Shown here: piece after piece, positions 44,338 through 52,855 of the stretch
How the letters are laid out: each line of letters begins with the position of its first letter
How positions within the stretch are numbered: the first letter of the stretch is position 1
NCBI RefSeq assembly: GCF_000374425.1
Contig: NZ_KB894359.1
Coordinates: 1 to 64,000 of the forward strand
From: Acinetobacter tjernbergiae DSM 14971 = CIP 107465
GTDB lineage: Bacteria > Pseudomonadota > Gammaproteobacteria > Pseudomonadales > Moraxellaceae
Direction of reading: 5' to 3'
DNA length: 64,000 nucleotides
Notes under the pieces: generated by a model
What the model was told of the DNA's origin: nothing
Databases searched by the model: none
The model's input: the letters and a program-made list of their open reading frames with translations, nothing else
Translations under genes and position numbers: made by a program

Positions 44338-45555
44338 ATGAAACGTCCGATTTATCTTGATTACGCAGCAACCACCCCTGTACTGCCTGAAGTTGCAGAA
44401 CGCATGATGGAATGTTTAACGTTCGAAGGAACTTTTGGTAATCCTGCGTCACGTTCACATGCTTATGGTTGGCAAGCCGAAGAAAAAGCTGAATATGCAC
44501 GTGAGCAAGTTGCAAACTTAGTTAAAGCAGATCCACGTGAGATCGTTTGGACTTCTGGTGCAACTGAATCTGACAACTTAGCACTTAAAGGTATTGCTCA
44601 GTTCTACGGTTCAAGAGGCAAACACATCATTACCAGTAAAATCGAACACAAAGCAGTGTTAGATACTTGTCGTGAACTTGAAGAACAAGGTTTTGAGATT
44701 ACTTATTTAGAACCAGAACCACGTACAGGTTTAATTACACCTAAAATGGTTCAAGCTGCTTTACGTCCAGATACAATCCTTGTTTCACTCATGATGGTGA
44801 ACAACGAAATTGGTACAGTCACTGACGTGGCAGCAATTGGTGAATTAACACGTGCAAATAAAACATTCTTGCATGTTGATGCTGCTCAAGCCGCAGGTAA
44901 AGTTGAAATTGATCTTTCAACCATGAAAGTTGATTTGATGAGTTTCTCTGGTCACAAAATTTATGGCCCTAAAGGCATCGGTGCACTTTTCGTTCGTCGT
45001 AGCCCACGTGTTCGCTTAAAAGCACAAATGCATGGTGGTGGTCATGAGCGCGGTATGCGTTCTGGCACTTTAGCAACTCATCAAATTGTAGGTATGGGTG
45101 AAGCTTTTGAAATTGCTGGTAAAACCATGCAAGCAGAACAAGAGCGTCTTCGCCACCTACGTGACAAACTTTGGAATGGCTTCCAAGACCTTGAGCAAGT
45201 GTTCTTGAATGGCCACCCAACTGAAAACGTTGCAAACTATCTTAATGTCAGCTTTAACTTCGTTGAAGGTGAGTCATTGATGATGGCGTTAAAAGATCTT
45301 GCAGTATCAAGTGGTTCAGCATGTACATCTGCAACTTTAGAGCCTTCATATGTATTACGTGCTTTAGGTTTATCTGATGAGTTGGCACACAGCTCTATCC
45401 GTTTCAGTTTTGGTAAATACACGACTGAAGCAGATATTGACCACGTGTTAACGATTACCAAAGCTGCTGTTGAGAAATTACGTGAGCTTTCTCCGCTTTG
45501 GGATATGTATAAAGAAGGTATCGACCTTTCAACAGTTGAATGGGCTGAACACTAA
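44338..45555 (+). CDS. iscS: Cysteine desulfurase IscS
   Basis: A 405-residue PLP enzyme that takes sulfur from cysteine for Fe-S assembly, tRNA thiolation and other uses. The start [13 protein letters not shown] and the PLP lysine in [12 protein letters not shown] are diagnostic. The mobile-loop cysteine is in [16 protein letters not shown] near residue 328. The length is as for E. coli IscS (404). Second gene of the isc operon. Confidence 0.97.
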   Translation: MKRPIYLDYAATTPVLPEVAERMMECLTFEGTFGNPASRSHAYGWQAEEKAEYAREQVANLVKADPREIVWTSGATESDNLALKGIAQFYGSRGKHIITSKIEHKAVLDTCRELEEQGFEITYLEPEPRTGLITPKMVQAALRPDTILVSLMMVNNEIGTVTDVAAIGELTRANKTFLHVDAAQAAGKVEIDLSTMKVDLMSFSGHKIYGPKGIGALFVRRSPRVRLKAQMHGGGHERGMRSGTLATHQIVGMGEAFEIAGKTMQAEQERLRHLRDKLWNGFQDLEQVFLNGHPTENVANYLNVSFNFVEGESLMMALKDLAVSSGSACTSATLEPSYVLRALGLSDELAHSSIRFSFGKYTTEADIDHVLTITKAAVEKLRELSPLWDMYKEGIDLSTVEWAEH

Positions 45556-45634
45556 TTCATTGAATGCTCAATTGAAAAACGTGTTTTAACCCTCATATTA
45601 ATATTAGGCTGACCCCGAGTTTTGGAGAAGCGAC

Positions 45635-46024
45635 ATGGCTTATAGTGAAAAAGTAATCGATCATTACGAAAACCCTCGTAATGTTGGTATTTTAGACAAA
45701 AATGCAGAAAACGTAGGTACAGGTATGGTCGGTGCACCAGCTTGTGGCGACGTAATGCGTTTACAGATCCAAGTTGACGACAATGGCGTAATTGAAGAAG
45801 CTCGCTTCAAAACTTACGGTTGTGGTTCTGCAATTGCATCAAGTTCGCTTGTCACCGAATGGTTAAAAGGCAAGACACTTGATGAAGCTCAATCAATCAA
45901 AAACATTGATATTGCAACCGAGCTTGCACTTCCACCAGTAAAAGTACACTGTTCTGTATTGGCTGAAGATGCAATTAAAGCTGCGATTGAAGACTATCGT
46001 GGTAAAAAAGCGAAAGCTGTGTGA
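45635..46024 (+). CDS. iscU: Fe-S scaffold protein IscU
   Basis: A 129-residue scaffold on which [2Fe-2S] clusters are built with sulfur from IscS. It begins MAYSEKVIDHYENPRNVG. The three ligand cysteines are in GAPACGDVMRLQ, KTYGCGSAIASSS and VHCSVLAEDAI. The HscA-binding LPPVKVHC sequence is intact. It is 79 bases after iscS. Confidence 0.97.
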   Translation: MAYSEKVIDHYENPRNVGILDKNAENVGTGMVGAPACGDVMRLQIQVDDNGVIEEARFKTYGCGSAIASSSLVTEWLKGKTLDEAQSIKNIDIATELALPPVKVHCSVLAEDAIKAAIEDYRGKKAKAV

Positions 46025-46049
46025 TTACTGAAAAATTATTGGAGTTTTC

Positions 46050-46370
46050 ATGATCCATTTAACTGAAAATGCTGCGACTCACATCAGCAATTACCTGCAA
46101 AATCGAGGTAAGGGTGAAGGCATTCGTATTGGTGTGAAAACTTCGGGTTGTTCTGGATTGGCTTATGTACTTGAGTTTGTTGATGATATCGACACGCATG
46201 ACCAAGTATTTGAACAACTCGGCGTTAAAGTCTTCGTTGACCCTAAAAGCTTAGTTTATCTCGCTGGTTTAGAGATGGATTATGTTAAAAATGGTCTCAA
46301 TGAAGGCTTTGAGTTTAACAATCCAAATCAAAAAGGTGAATGTGGTTGCGGTGAATCATTTACCGTTTAA
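46050..46370 (+). CDS. iscA: A-type Fe-S carrier IscA
   Basis: A 106-residue A-type carrier that delivers clusters or iron to apo-proteins. The conserved cysteines are in [14 protein letters not shown] and the C-terminal [10 protein letters not shown], the CGC motif of the family. A good ribosome site (TTGGAG) precedes the ATG. Fourth gene of the operon. Confidence 0.96.
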   Translation: MIHLTENAATHISNYLQNRGKGEGIRIGVKTSGCSGLAYVLEFVDDIDTHDQVFEQLGVKVFVDPKSLVYLAGLEMDYVKNGLNEGFEFNNPNQKGECGCGESFTV

Positions 46371-46451
46371 CGACAACCACCCTTTTTTCTTGTCAAAACA
46401 GTGTGTTCCGCACTGTTTTCACATATTTATCAATAGCGGAATTCATCTCCC

Positions 46452-46970
46452 ATGAATCATTTTGAGTTGTTCCAACTACCCGAAGCACTCGATATAGATT
46501 TAGCGACTTTAAAAAAACAGTTTTTAAGTTTGCAACAGCAATATCACCCAGATAAAGCCAGTGACAAAGATCAAGCTTTGATCAAGTCAAGCGAAATCAA
46601 TCAAGCTTATAAAGTATTATCACAAGTTGATAGTCGTGCTGCTTACCTGCTTGCCCTCAAAAAACAAGACCATCATCTTGATCAATCGATTAGTGATTTT
46701 GAGTTCTTGCAATCTGCACTCGAAATGCGTGAACAACTTGACGAAGCTACTTCGACAGAACAGCTTCACACATTAAAAGTTGAAATTCAGCAATGGATTG
46801 ATAGCTTAGTCCGCGAATTCAAAATCGATTACGCAGATGAAGACTGGGCTGAAGCACGTGATACCGTTCGTAAGCTACGCTTTTTCCAACGTGTCATGAA
46901 TGATATTGATAAAGCTGAAGATCGTATGTTGGATGAAGAAGATAGCTTCGACCTAGACGATGATTTTTAA
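46452..46970 (+). CDS. hscB: Fe-S co-chaperone HscB
   Basis: A 172-residue J-domain co-chaperone that brings IscU to HscA. The N-terminal J-domain carries the HPD motif in [12 protein letters not shown] (near 36-38). The C-terminal domain is a three-helix bundle that contacts IscU ([17 protein letters not shown]). Located between iscA and hscA as in E. coli. Confidence 0.95.
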   Translation: MNHFELFQLPEALDIDLATLKKQFLSLQQQYHPDKASDKDQALIKSSEINQAYKVLSQVDSRAAYLLALKKQDHHLDQSISDFEFLQSALEMREQLDEATSTEQLHTLKVEIQQWIDSLVREFKIDYADEDWAEARDTVRKLRFFQRVMNDIDKAEDRMLDEEDSFDLDDDF

Positions 46971-47008
46971 TCCGCTGTTACCAATTATTTTCAAGGGATA
47001 TCTCACGC

Positions 47009-48868
47009 ATGACACTTTTGCAAATTGCTGAACCTGGTCAATCTACTGCTCCACATCAGCACCGTATTGCGATTGGCATTGACTTAGGGACAACCCACTC
47101 TTTAGTGGCGACAGTGCTATCGGGAAAACCGAAAGTTCTACAAGATGACAAAGATCGTGTTTTACTTCCGTCTATTGTTCATTACACCAAAGATTTAACG
47201 ACGTTTGGTTATGAAGCCAAACCCTTTATGCTGACTGACCCTAAAAATACTGTCGTTTCAGTGAAACGCTTTATGGGTCGCTCACAAGCAGATATCAAGT
47301 TTCAACACCCCTACACACTTGTTGGCGCAGAAAATGAAATGCCAGCATTTGAAACTGCTGCTGGTCGTAAAACACCTGTTGAAATTTCGGCTGAAATCTT
47401 AAAACAATTGAAAGATCGTGCAGAAGCTAGTCTAAATAACCCTGTAAATGGTGCAGTGATTACTGTTCCTGCTTATTTTGATGAAGCACAGCGTCAAGCG
47501 ACACGTGATGCAGCGCAACTTGCAGGCTTAAATGTTCTACGTCTATTAAATGAACCAACTGCCGCAGCCGTTGCTTATGGACTAGATCAAGAAACCAACC
47601 TCAGCACAGATCGTAACTATGTGATTTATGACCTAGGTGGTGGGACGTTTGACGTATCAATCTTACGTTTTTCACAAGGCGTATTTGAAGTTCTCGCAAC
47701 AGGTGGACATACTGCGCTTGGTGGTGATGACCTTGATCGTTTAATCGTGAAATGGGCGAAAAAACAGCTCAATATCGACACTTTAAGCGATGAAGAATAT
47801 GCCGTATTTGTTGTCGCTGCACGTCAAGCCAAAGAATATTTAACTGACCATGACACTGCTGAATTAAAGTTATTGGATGATCGTCTCACTTTAGACCGTC
47901 CAACATTTGAATCAATTATTCAAGTTGCACTCGATAAAACCATGAGTGTCTGCAAGCGTGTATTACGTGATGCCAAACTTAACCTCGATGAAATTGAACA
48001 TGTCGTTCTAGTCGGTGGTTCGACTCGCTCTTATGCAGTTAAAAAAGCAGTGCGCGAATTATTTGAACGTGAACCACTCTGTACGATCAATCCAGACGAA
48101 GTGGTTGCAATTGGTGCATCAATTACTGCGAATCAGTTAATCGGCAATAGCCAAGATGGTTCTTTACTGCTTGATGTTACCCCACTGTCTCTTGGTCTAG
48201 AAACCATGGGTGGCTTAGTTGAACGCTTGATTTCACGCAATACTGCAATTCCAGTCGCACGTCGCCAAGAATTTACCACATATCAAGATGGTCAAACTGC
48301 CATGTTGATTCATGTGGTACAAGGTGAGCGTGATTTGGTTGAGCATTGTCGCTCATTGGGTCGCTTTGTATTACATGGCATCCCTCCAATGACTGCAGGT
48401 CAAGCACGTATTGAAGTCACCTTTCAAGTCGATGCAGATGGCCTACTCACCGTAGCAGCAAAAGAAACGACTTCGGGTGTACAAGCACAGATTGATATCA
48501 AACCATCATATGGTTTATCGGCAGCGGATACTGAGCGTTTACTTGTTGATGGTTTCAAATATGCTGAGGAAGATAAACAACTTCGCCATTTGCAAGAGAC
48601 CAAAGTTGAAGCACAACGTGAGTTAGAAGCATTAGAGCAAGCGTTAAAAGCAGATACTGACTTACTTTCTCAGCAACAGGCACGTGACTTGATTCTTGCT
48701 GCTGAAGCGTTAAAAGCTCGCCTTAAAACCGATGAGCTTGAAGCGATTGAAAATGCTGTTCAACAACTTAAAATTCACAGCGATGCCTTTGCGGCACTTC
48801 GTATGAATCGACATATTGACCATGCCTTAAAAGGTACGAAACTTGAAGATTGGTCAAACTCAAACTAA
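47009..48868 (+). CDS. hscA: Fe-S assembly Hsp70 chaperone HscA
   Basis: A 619-residue Hsp70-type ATPase that helps release clusters from IscU. The ATPase domain has [13 protein letters not shown] near 24-36, [13 protein letters not shown], and [13 protein letters not shown]. The C-terminal substrate-binding domain contains [17 protein letters not shown]. The length fits HscA (616) rather than DnaK (638). It follows hscB by 38 bases. Confidence 0.97.
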   Translation: MTLLQIAEPGQSTAPHQHRIAIGIDLGTTHSLVATVLSGKPKVLQDDKDRVLLPSIVHYTKDLTTFGYEAKPFMLTDPKNTVVSVKRFMGRSQADIKFQHPYTLVGAENEMPAFETAAGRKTPVEISAEILKQLKDRAEASLNNPVNGAVITVPAYFDEAQRQATRDAAQLAGLNVLRLLNEPTAAAVAYGLDQETNLSTDRNYVIYDLGGGTFDVSILRFSQGVFEVLATGGHTALGGDDLDRLIVKWAKKQLNIDTLSDEEYAVFVVAARQAKEYLTDHDTAELKLLDDRLTLDRPTFESIIQVALDKTMSVCKRVLRDAKLNLDEIEHVVLVGGSTRSYAVKKAVRELFEREPLCTINPDEVVAIGASITANQLIGNSQDGSLLLDVTPLSLGLETMGGLVERLISRNTAIPVARRQEFTTYQDGQTAMLIHVVQGERDLVEHCRSLGRFVLHGIPPMTAGQARIEVTFQVDADGLLTVAAKETTSGVQAQIDIKPSYGLSAADTERLLVDGFKYAEEDKQLRHLQETKVEAQRELEALEQALKADTDLLSQQQARDLILAAEALKARLKTDELEAIENAVQQLKIHSDAFAALRMNRHIDHALKGTKLEDWSNSN

Positions 48869-48885
48869 AGGTATAGGTGATCAAT

Positions 48886-49224
48886 ATGCCACGTATTAAA
48901 GTTCTTCCTCATGCACAAATTTGCCCAGAAGGTGCAGAATTTGAAGTCGAACAAAATGCCAATTTATGCCAAAGTTTATTAAAACAAGGTATTAAAATTG
49001 AACATGCTTGCGATATGTCAGCGGCATGTACGACCTGCCATGTGGTTGTGCGTAAAGGTTTTGACAGCCTTGAAGAAATGAATGATGTAGAAGCAGACTT
49101 GCTTGACCGCGCATGGGGGTTAGAGCCTGACTCTCGCCTGTCTTGCCAAGTTGCAATTATTGATGAAGATTTAGAAATCGAAATTCCTAAATACACCATC
49201 AACCATGCTTCGGAAAACCACTAA
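48886..49224 (+). CDS. fdx: ISC-type [2Fe-2S] ferredoxin
   Basis: A 112-residue adrenodoxin-like ferredoxin that supplies electrons for cluster assembly. It starts MPRIKVLPHA at the ATG 48886 (a GTG three codons upstream is less likely), with AGGTGA as ribosome site. The cluster cysteines are in ACDMSAACTTCHVVV and RLSCQVAI. The C-terminus is acidic then polar. No iscX follows; a terminator ends the operon. Confidence 0.96.
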   Translation: MPRIKVLPHAQICPEGAEFEVEQNANLCQSLLKQGIKIEHACDMSAACTTCHVVVRKGFDSLEEMNDVEADLLDRAWGLEPDSRLSCQVAIIDEDLEIEIPKYTINHASENH

Positions 49225-49244
49225 GTCACATGATTTTCCGAGAC

Positions 49245-49276
49245 AAAAAAAGCTAGAGTTTCACTCTAGCTTTTTT
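49245..49276. terminator. Terminator of the isc operon (bidirectional)
   Basis: AAAAAGCTAGAGT/ACTCTAGCTTTTT with A and T runs lies between fdx and the convergent FAD oxidoreductase gene. Confidence 0.9.
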
Positions 49277-49277
49277 A

Positions 49278-50162
49278 TTATGTGTTAAAAATTAAAGAGC
49301 GATGTGCGGCAACGCCTGCCATCATACCATCACCAACTGCGAGTGGCACTGAACCACCTAAACGCGCAACATCACCACAAGCAAAGACACCTGTCACCGA
49401 TGTTTCCTTCATTGCATTAGTTTTTATTGCTTGCCCCATTGAATTTTTTTCAATTTCACAACCGAGCTTGAAAATCCAATCCTGAGCCAGTATACATTTG
49501 CTAGTGACAAAAATACCATCCAACTGAATAACAGAACCATCTGCGAGTAACACATTACTGTGTCCAATAATTTCCTGAATTAATCGTTTTTCTACACGAA
49601 CACCTCGAGTGGCTAATTGATCAAGTAACTCCTCTTCCACTGGATAATCATTCAAGAACAGCGTGGTATCACCCCAATCAGGTAACATCATTGCCATATG
49701 CGCCGCGTGCTCAGAACTGGCAATAATCCCGATCTTGCCTTGATTCAGCTCATAACCATGACAATAAGGACAATGAAAAATGCTTTTGCCCCAACGCTCA
49801 GCTAAACCCAAAATTTCAGGAAGCTGATCAGTGATTCCAGCAGCAATGATCAATCGTTTTGCTGTGATAGACCGAGTTGCATCAATACAGATTGCAAAGC
49901 CACCCTCAACTTTTTCTACACGCTTCACCCGACCATTCTCCCAATCGACAGTCTGGTAAGCTAAAAGCTGCTGCTTGGCAATCTCTACAATTTCACTGGC
50001 TTTACTGCCATCCTGTGTTAAAAATCCATGTGAATGCACTGCAAAGCGATTCCGTCTTTGCCCAGCATCAATCACCGCCACTTTTCTACGCGCTCTTGCC
50101 AAGGGCATCGCTGCTGACAGACCAGCATAACTTCCACCAATAATGGCAACATCGTACTGCAT
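49278..50162 (-). CDS. Thioredoxin-reductase-like FAD/NAD(P) oxidoreductase
   Basis: A 294-residue flavoprotein. The FAD site VAIIGGSYAGLSAAMPLARA is at the N-terminus, and a CPYC dithiol lies in FHCPYCHGYEL near 130-140. The C-terminal FAD motif is TGVFACGDVARLGGS. It resembles thioredoxin reductases with a CxxC, but lacks an adjoining thioredoxin gene. The ATG at 50162 begins MQYDVAIIGG; the open frame to 50222 runs through operator-like palindromes. It is divergent from an Rrf2 regulator that probably controls it. The electron acceptor is unknown. Confidence 0.85.
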   Translation of the reverse strand: MQYDVAIIGGSYAGLSAAMPLARARRKVAVIDAGQRRNRFAVHSHGFLTQDGSKASEIVEIAKQQLLAYQTVDWENGRVKRVEKVEGGFAICIDATRSITAKRLIIAAGITDQLPEILGLAERWGKSIFHCPYCHGYELNQGKIGIIASSEHAAHMAMMLPDWGDTTLFLNDYPVEEELLDQLATRGVRVEKRLIQEIIGHSNVLLADGSVIQLDGIFVTSKCILAQDWIFKLGCEIEKNSMGQAIKTNAMKETSVTGVFACGDVARLGGSVPLAVGDGMMAGVAAHRSLIFNT

Positions 50163-50176
50163 AATTTTAATCCAAA

Positions 50177-50197
50177 ATGTAACTTTAAAAGTTACAT
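50177..50197. promoter_or_regulatory. Operator-like palindrome 1 (oxidoreductase/Rrf2)
   Basis: ATGTAAC and GTTACAT are perfectly inverted around a seven-base spacer. The site is 15 bases before the oxidoreductase ATG. Confidence 0.65.
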
Positions 50198-50216
50198 TAA
50201 TACTTTTTATTTTAAT

Positions 50217-50237
50217 TTGCAACTTTTGATGTTACAT
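50217..50237. promoter_or_regulatory. Operator-like palindrome 2 (oxidoreductase/Rrf2)
   Basis: TTGCAAC and GTTACAT in the same seven-base-spaced arrangement, with mismatches in the left half relative to site 1. Centres are 40 bp apart. The pair probably binds the divergent Rrf2 regulator. Confidence 0.6.
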
Positions 50238-50269
50238 TTAATTTAATTCCTTTTTTGTTTGTGGATTCA

Positions 50270-50704
50270 ATGCGTACAGACAGTAAACTATCTCGAATGC
50301 TTCATGTACTACTTCACATGGCAAGACAAAATAAGACTTTTACCTCTGATGAAATCGCACAGATGCTTTCCACTAATCCAGTCGTGGTCAGACGAACCAT
50401 GTCAGGTCTAAAAAAGGCAGGTTTTGTACACTCAGAGAAAGGCGCAGGTGGCGGTTGGCAGTTAACAGGAGATTTAGAAAAAATTACGTTGTGGGATATT
50501 TATCAAGCTGTGGGTGAACCGACTATTTTCGCTATTGGCAATGAAAGAGAAAATCCAGAATGTTTGGTGGAGCGTGTAGTGAATGCAGCTTTAGATCATG
50601 CAATACAAGACGCGCAAAAGATTCTGACACAACAGCTTAAGACAACAACACTGGCCTCTTTAGCACTTGAATTTGATCATTTATATGAGATTCATGCACA
50701 TTAA
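50270..50704 (+). CDS. Rrf2-family transcriptional regulator (cluster-less type)
   Basis: A 144-residue Rrf2 protein starting MRTDSKLSRMLHVLLHMA at 50270 (a TTG at 50255 is also in frame). The HTH is around IAQMLSTNPVVVRRTMSGL, and the wing is GAGGGWQLTG. Unlike IscR or NsrR it has a single cysteine (NPECLVE), so it cannot bind a three-cysteine Fe-S cluster and probably senses thiol oxidation or electrophiles, like YwnA-type members. It is divergent from the FAD oxidoreductase. Confidence 0.85.
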   Translation: MRTDSKLSRMLHVLLHMARQNKTFTSDEIAQMLSTNPVVVRRTMSGLKKAGFVHSEKGAGGGWQLTGDLEKITLWDIYQAVGEPTIFAIGNERENPECLVERVVNAALDHAIQDAQKILTQQLKTTTLASLALEFDHLYEIHAH

Positions 50705-50736
50705 CGATCAACGTACAGAATATATGCTTGCTTTGA

Positions 50737-52173
50737 TTATCTGACTTCATCATCCAAAGTCAGTTTTGGGATACCCTGTGCATTGGTAATTTTTTGCTGG
50801 GTCTTGATCCGCTGAACCATATTTTCCAAGATTTCTACCAATTCTGGATACTCATAGTTCTGCACTTCTTCCAGATTTAAGACCAAATGGAAGCCCTTAT
50901 AATCGAAATCAAACCATTTTTGCGTATCTGATTTCTTACCTGTAAATTTCTCCATCACCTGCCAAGTTTTAACTGGACCTTGAATACCTTTTAAATAAAT
51001 TGGCACTTTAGGTACACATAAAAACTCATTCTTAATCAGTTGATGTGTGTCATCAGCAATCAAAATTTCATCAACTTCAGCTGCAGATTGCAAACGAGCA
51101 GCTAGGTTTACATCACGTCCTACAATCGTATATGCCATACGATGTGAAGCCCCATAGTTTCCTACGTGACAATAACCTGTACTAATCCCCATGCGTATAT
51201 GTAACGCTGGATAGCCCATTTTTTTCCAACGCTCACGTAACAATTTCATTTGTTGACGCATTGCAATTGCCATTTCCATGCAAGACTTTGCATCTTGTTC
51301 AACACCTTGAGAATTAGGATCACCAAAGAAAATAAGGATTGCATCCCCCATAAACTTATCAACAGTCGCTTCATACTGCTTGGCAATTTCAGTCATATGA
51401 CTCAAATAATCATTCAGTAAAAAAGCTAAATCATCAGGAATGAGGCTTTCAGAAAGTTCGGTAAAACCTTGAATATCAGAGAAAAAGATGGTTAATTTTT
51501 TGCGTTTATATTCAATCTTCGCTTCAGCTTCACCTCGCATAATCGATTGCCATAACTGTAATGGTGCATAACGACTGAGCTGATTTGCAAAGGCAATATA
51601 ACGTGTCATTTGATTGTGATAGTGCTGACGTTGTTGTCCTAAAATATTGATTCTACGATGTTGATAGTAATTACCAATTACAATAAACATCATTAAACCA
51701 AATAGGCTAACAACTGTTAGTTCTGGATTGGTCGGTTCAAAATATTCCTCTGCACCAAAGATAAAAAAAGTACAGAAGTAAAAAGAAAGAATACCTATTA
51801 ACCCAATTAAACATGATGCAGGTAAAGTAATTTTATTATTTAAACCGACATACAGCAAAGCAAATAAAATGGTAAATGTAGGAACTAAACTTAAATGTAA
51901 ACCCGCCAAAACAATCGCAACAATAATGGCTTCACATCCAAAAAGTACATTTTTTTCAGTATTCTTATCAAATTTGTACTGCAGCCATTTTTCTAGTTTT
52001 GGGCAAATAAGAAAATGAAACAACAAGAAAGGGAGGATATAAAGTTGATAGTTAGCACTGGAAGCGGTAAATGTATAAATTACCAAAATAAGTGACAATA
52101 TCGAATATCCCATCAACCGATGAAAATAAGCGAACTGTCTAGGCTCTTTATCTATTAACCTGTCTAGTGGCAC
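50737..52173 (-). CDS. Membrane-bound class III adenylate cyclase
   Basis: A 478-residue protein. Residues about 20-185 contain six or so membrane helices, and a class III cyclase domain follows at about 225-400. The metal-binding aspartates are in TIFFSDIQGFTELS and VDKFMGDAILIF. The adenine-selecting lysine is in VDKF and a threonine is in YTIVGRD, while the transition-state Asn and Arg are in VNLAARL, so the site is complete and predicts cAMP synthesis. A. baumannii has a similar membrane adenylate cyclase reported to act with a Vfr-type regulator; correspondence is likely but not proved. Confidence 0.87.
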   Translation of the reverse strand: MPLDRLIDKEPRQFAYFHRLMGYSILSLILVIYTFTASSANYQLYILPFLLFHFLICPKLEKWLQYKFDKNTEKNVLFGCEAIIVAIVLAGLHLSLVPTFTILFALLYVGLNNKITLPASCLIGLIGILSFYFCTFFIFGAEEYFEPTNPELTVVSLFGLMMFIVIGNYYQHRRINILGQQRQHYHNQMTRYIAFANQLSRYAPLQLWQSIMRGEAEAKIEYKRKKLTIFFSDIQGFTELSESLIPDDLAFLLNDYLSHMTEIAKQYEATVDKFMGDAILIFFGDPNSQGVEQDAKSCMEMAIAMRQQMKLLRERWKKMGYPALHIRMGISTGYCHVGNYGASHRMAYTIVGRDVNLAARLQSAAEVDEILIADDTHQLIKNEFLCVPKVPIYLKGIQGPVKTWQVMEKFTGKKSDTQKWFDFDYKGFHLVLNLEEVQNYEYPELVEILENMVQRIKTQQKITNAQGIPKLTLDDEVR

Positions 52174-52224
52174 CCTATCCTCCCTCCTTGTTATAGAAGA
52201 CTGTTTTTTATTCTATTTTCTAAA

Positions 52225-52659
52225 TCAGTCCATACGCCAGTCAAACGGCATATCGCCTTGACCACGTAATGCAAGCATTAATGTCTGACGCATATGTGCA
52301 AGTACATCATTGCTATAAGGTACGGCTGGCGTTCCCCAAACTGGTTTAGGCCATGCAACATCATTTTGATAGCGTACAACATGATGAAAATGCAGTTGTG
52401 GTACAACGTTACCGAGTGCTGCAACATTCATTTTGTCTGCACGGAATACGCGCGCCAATTGGCTCGATAACCAGCTTGATTCACGTAAGAACTGTTCCTG
52501 ATCAGCTTGGCTAAGCTCATATAACTCGGTGATTCCTGGTACACGTGGTATAAGAATCAACCATGGAAATTGCATATCATTCATTAAACGACATGTTGAA
52601 AGCGGAAAGTCGCCTACAAAAAATGTATCTTGAGCAAGTTGTGGATGCAAACTAAACAT
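52225..52659 (-). CDS. HIT-domain protein
   Basis: A 144-residue histidine-triad nucleotide hydrolase-like protein. The HIT signature is in QLHFHHVVRYQND near residues 91-103 (H-x-H-H rather than the usual H-x-H-x-H). Upstream strands include FPWLILIPRVPGITELYEL. These enzymes cleave nucleoside phosphoramidates or adenylates. It is the next gene after the cyclase on the same strand, upstream of it by 51 bases. Confidence 0.88.
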   Translation of the reverse strand: MFSLHPQLAQDTFFVGDFPLSTCRLMNDMQFPWLILIPRVPGITELYELSQADQEQFLRESSWLSSQLARVFRADKMNVAALGNVVPQLHFHHVVRYQNDVAWPKPVWGTPAVPYSNDVLAHMRQTLMLALRGQGDMPFDWRMD

Positions 52660-52855
52660 ATCTTTATAAATGATGCAGAATAATGATGATCCATACTATC
52701 ACATCAGTTTTGATGTGAATATTATTAGTCGCCTGTTTGATTACAAATAACAATGATTTTCCTCATTTATTAGATCGACATCTGACAAAAAGCAAATTCT
52801 TTGCTTAAAGGGAATCAAAGCTGTTCAATTCGTCAGCAAAAAATATACTTTTCAA

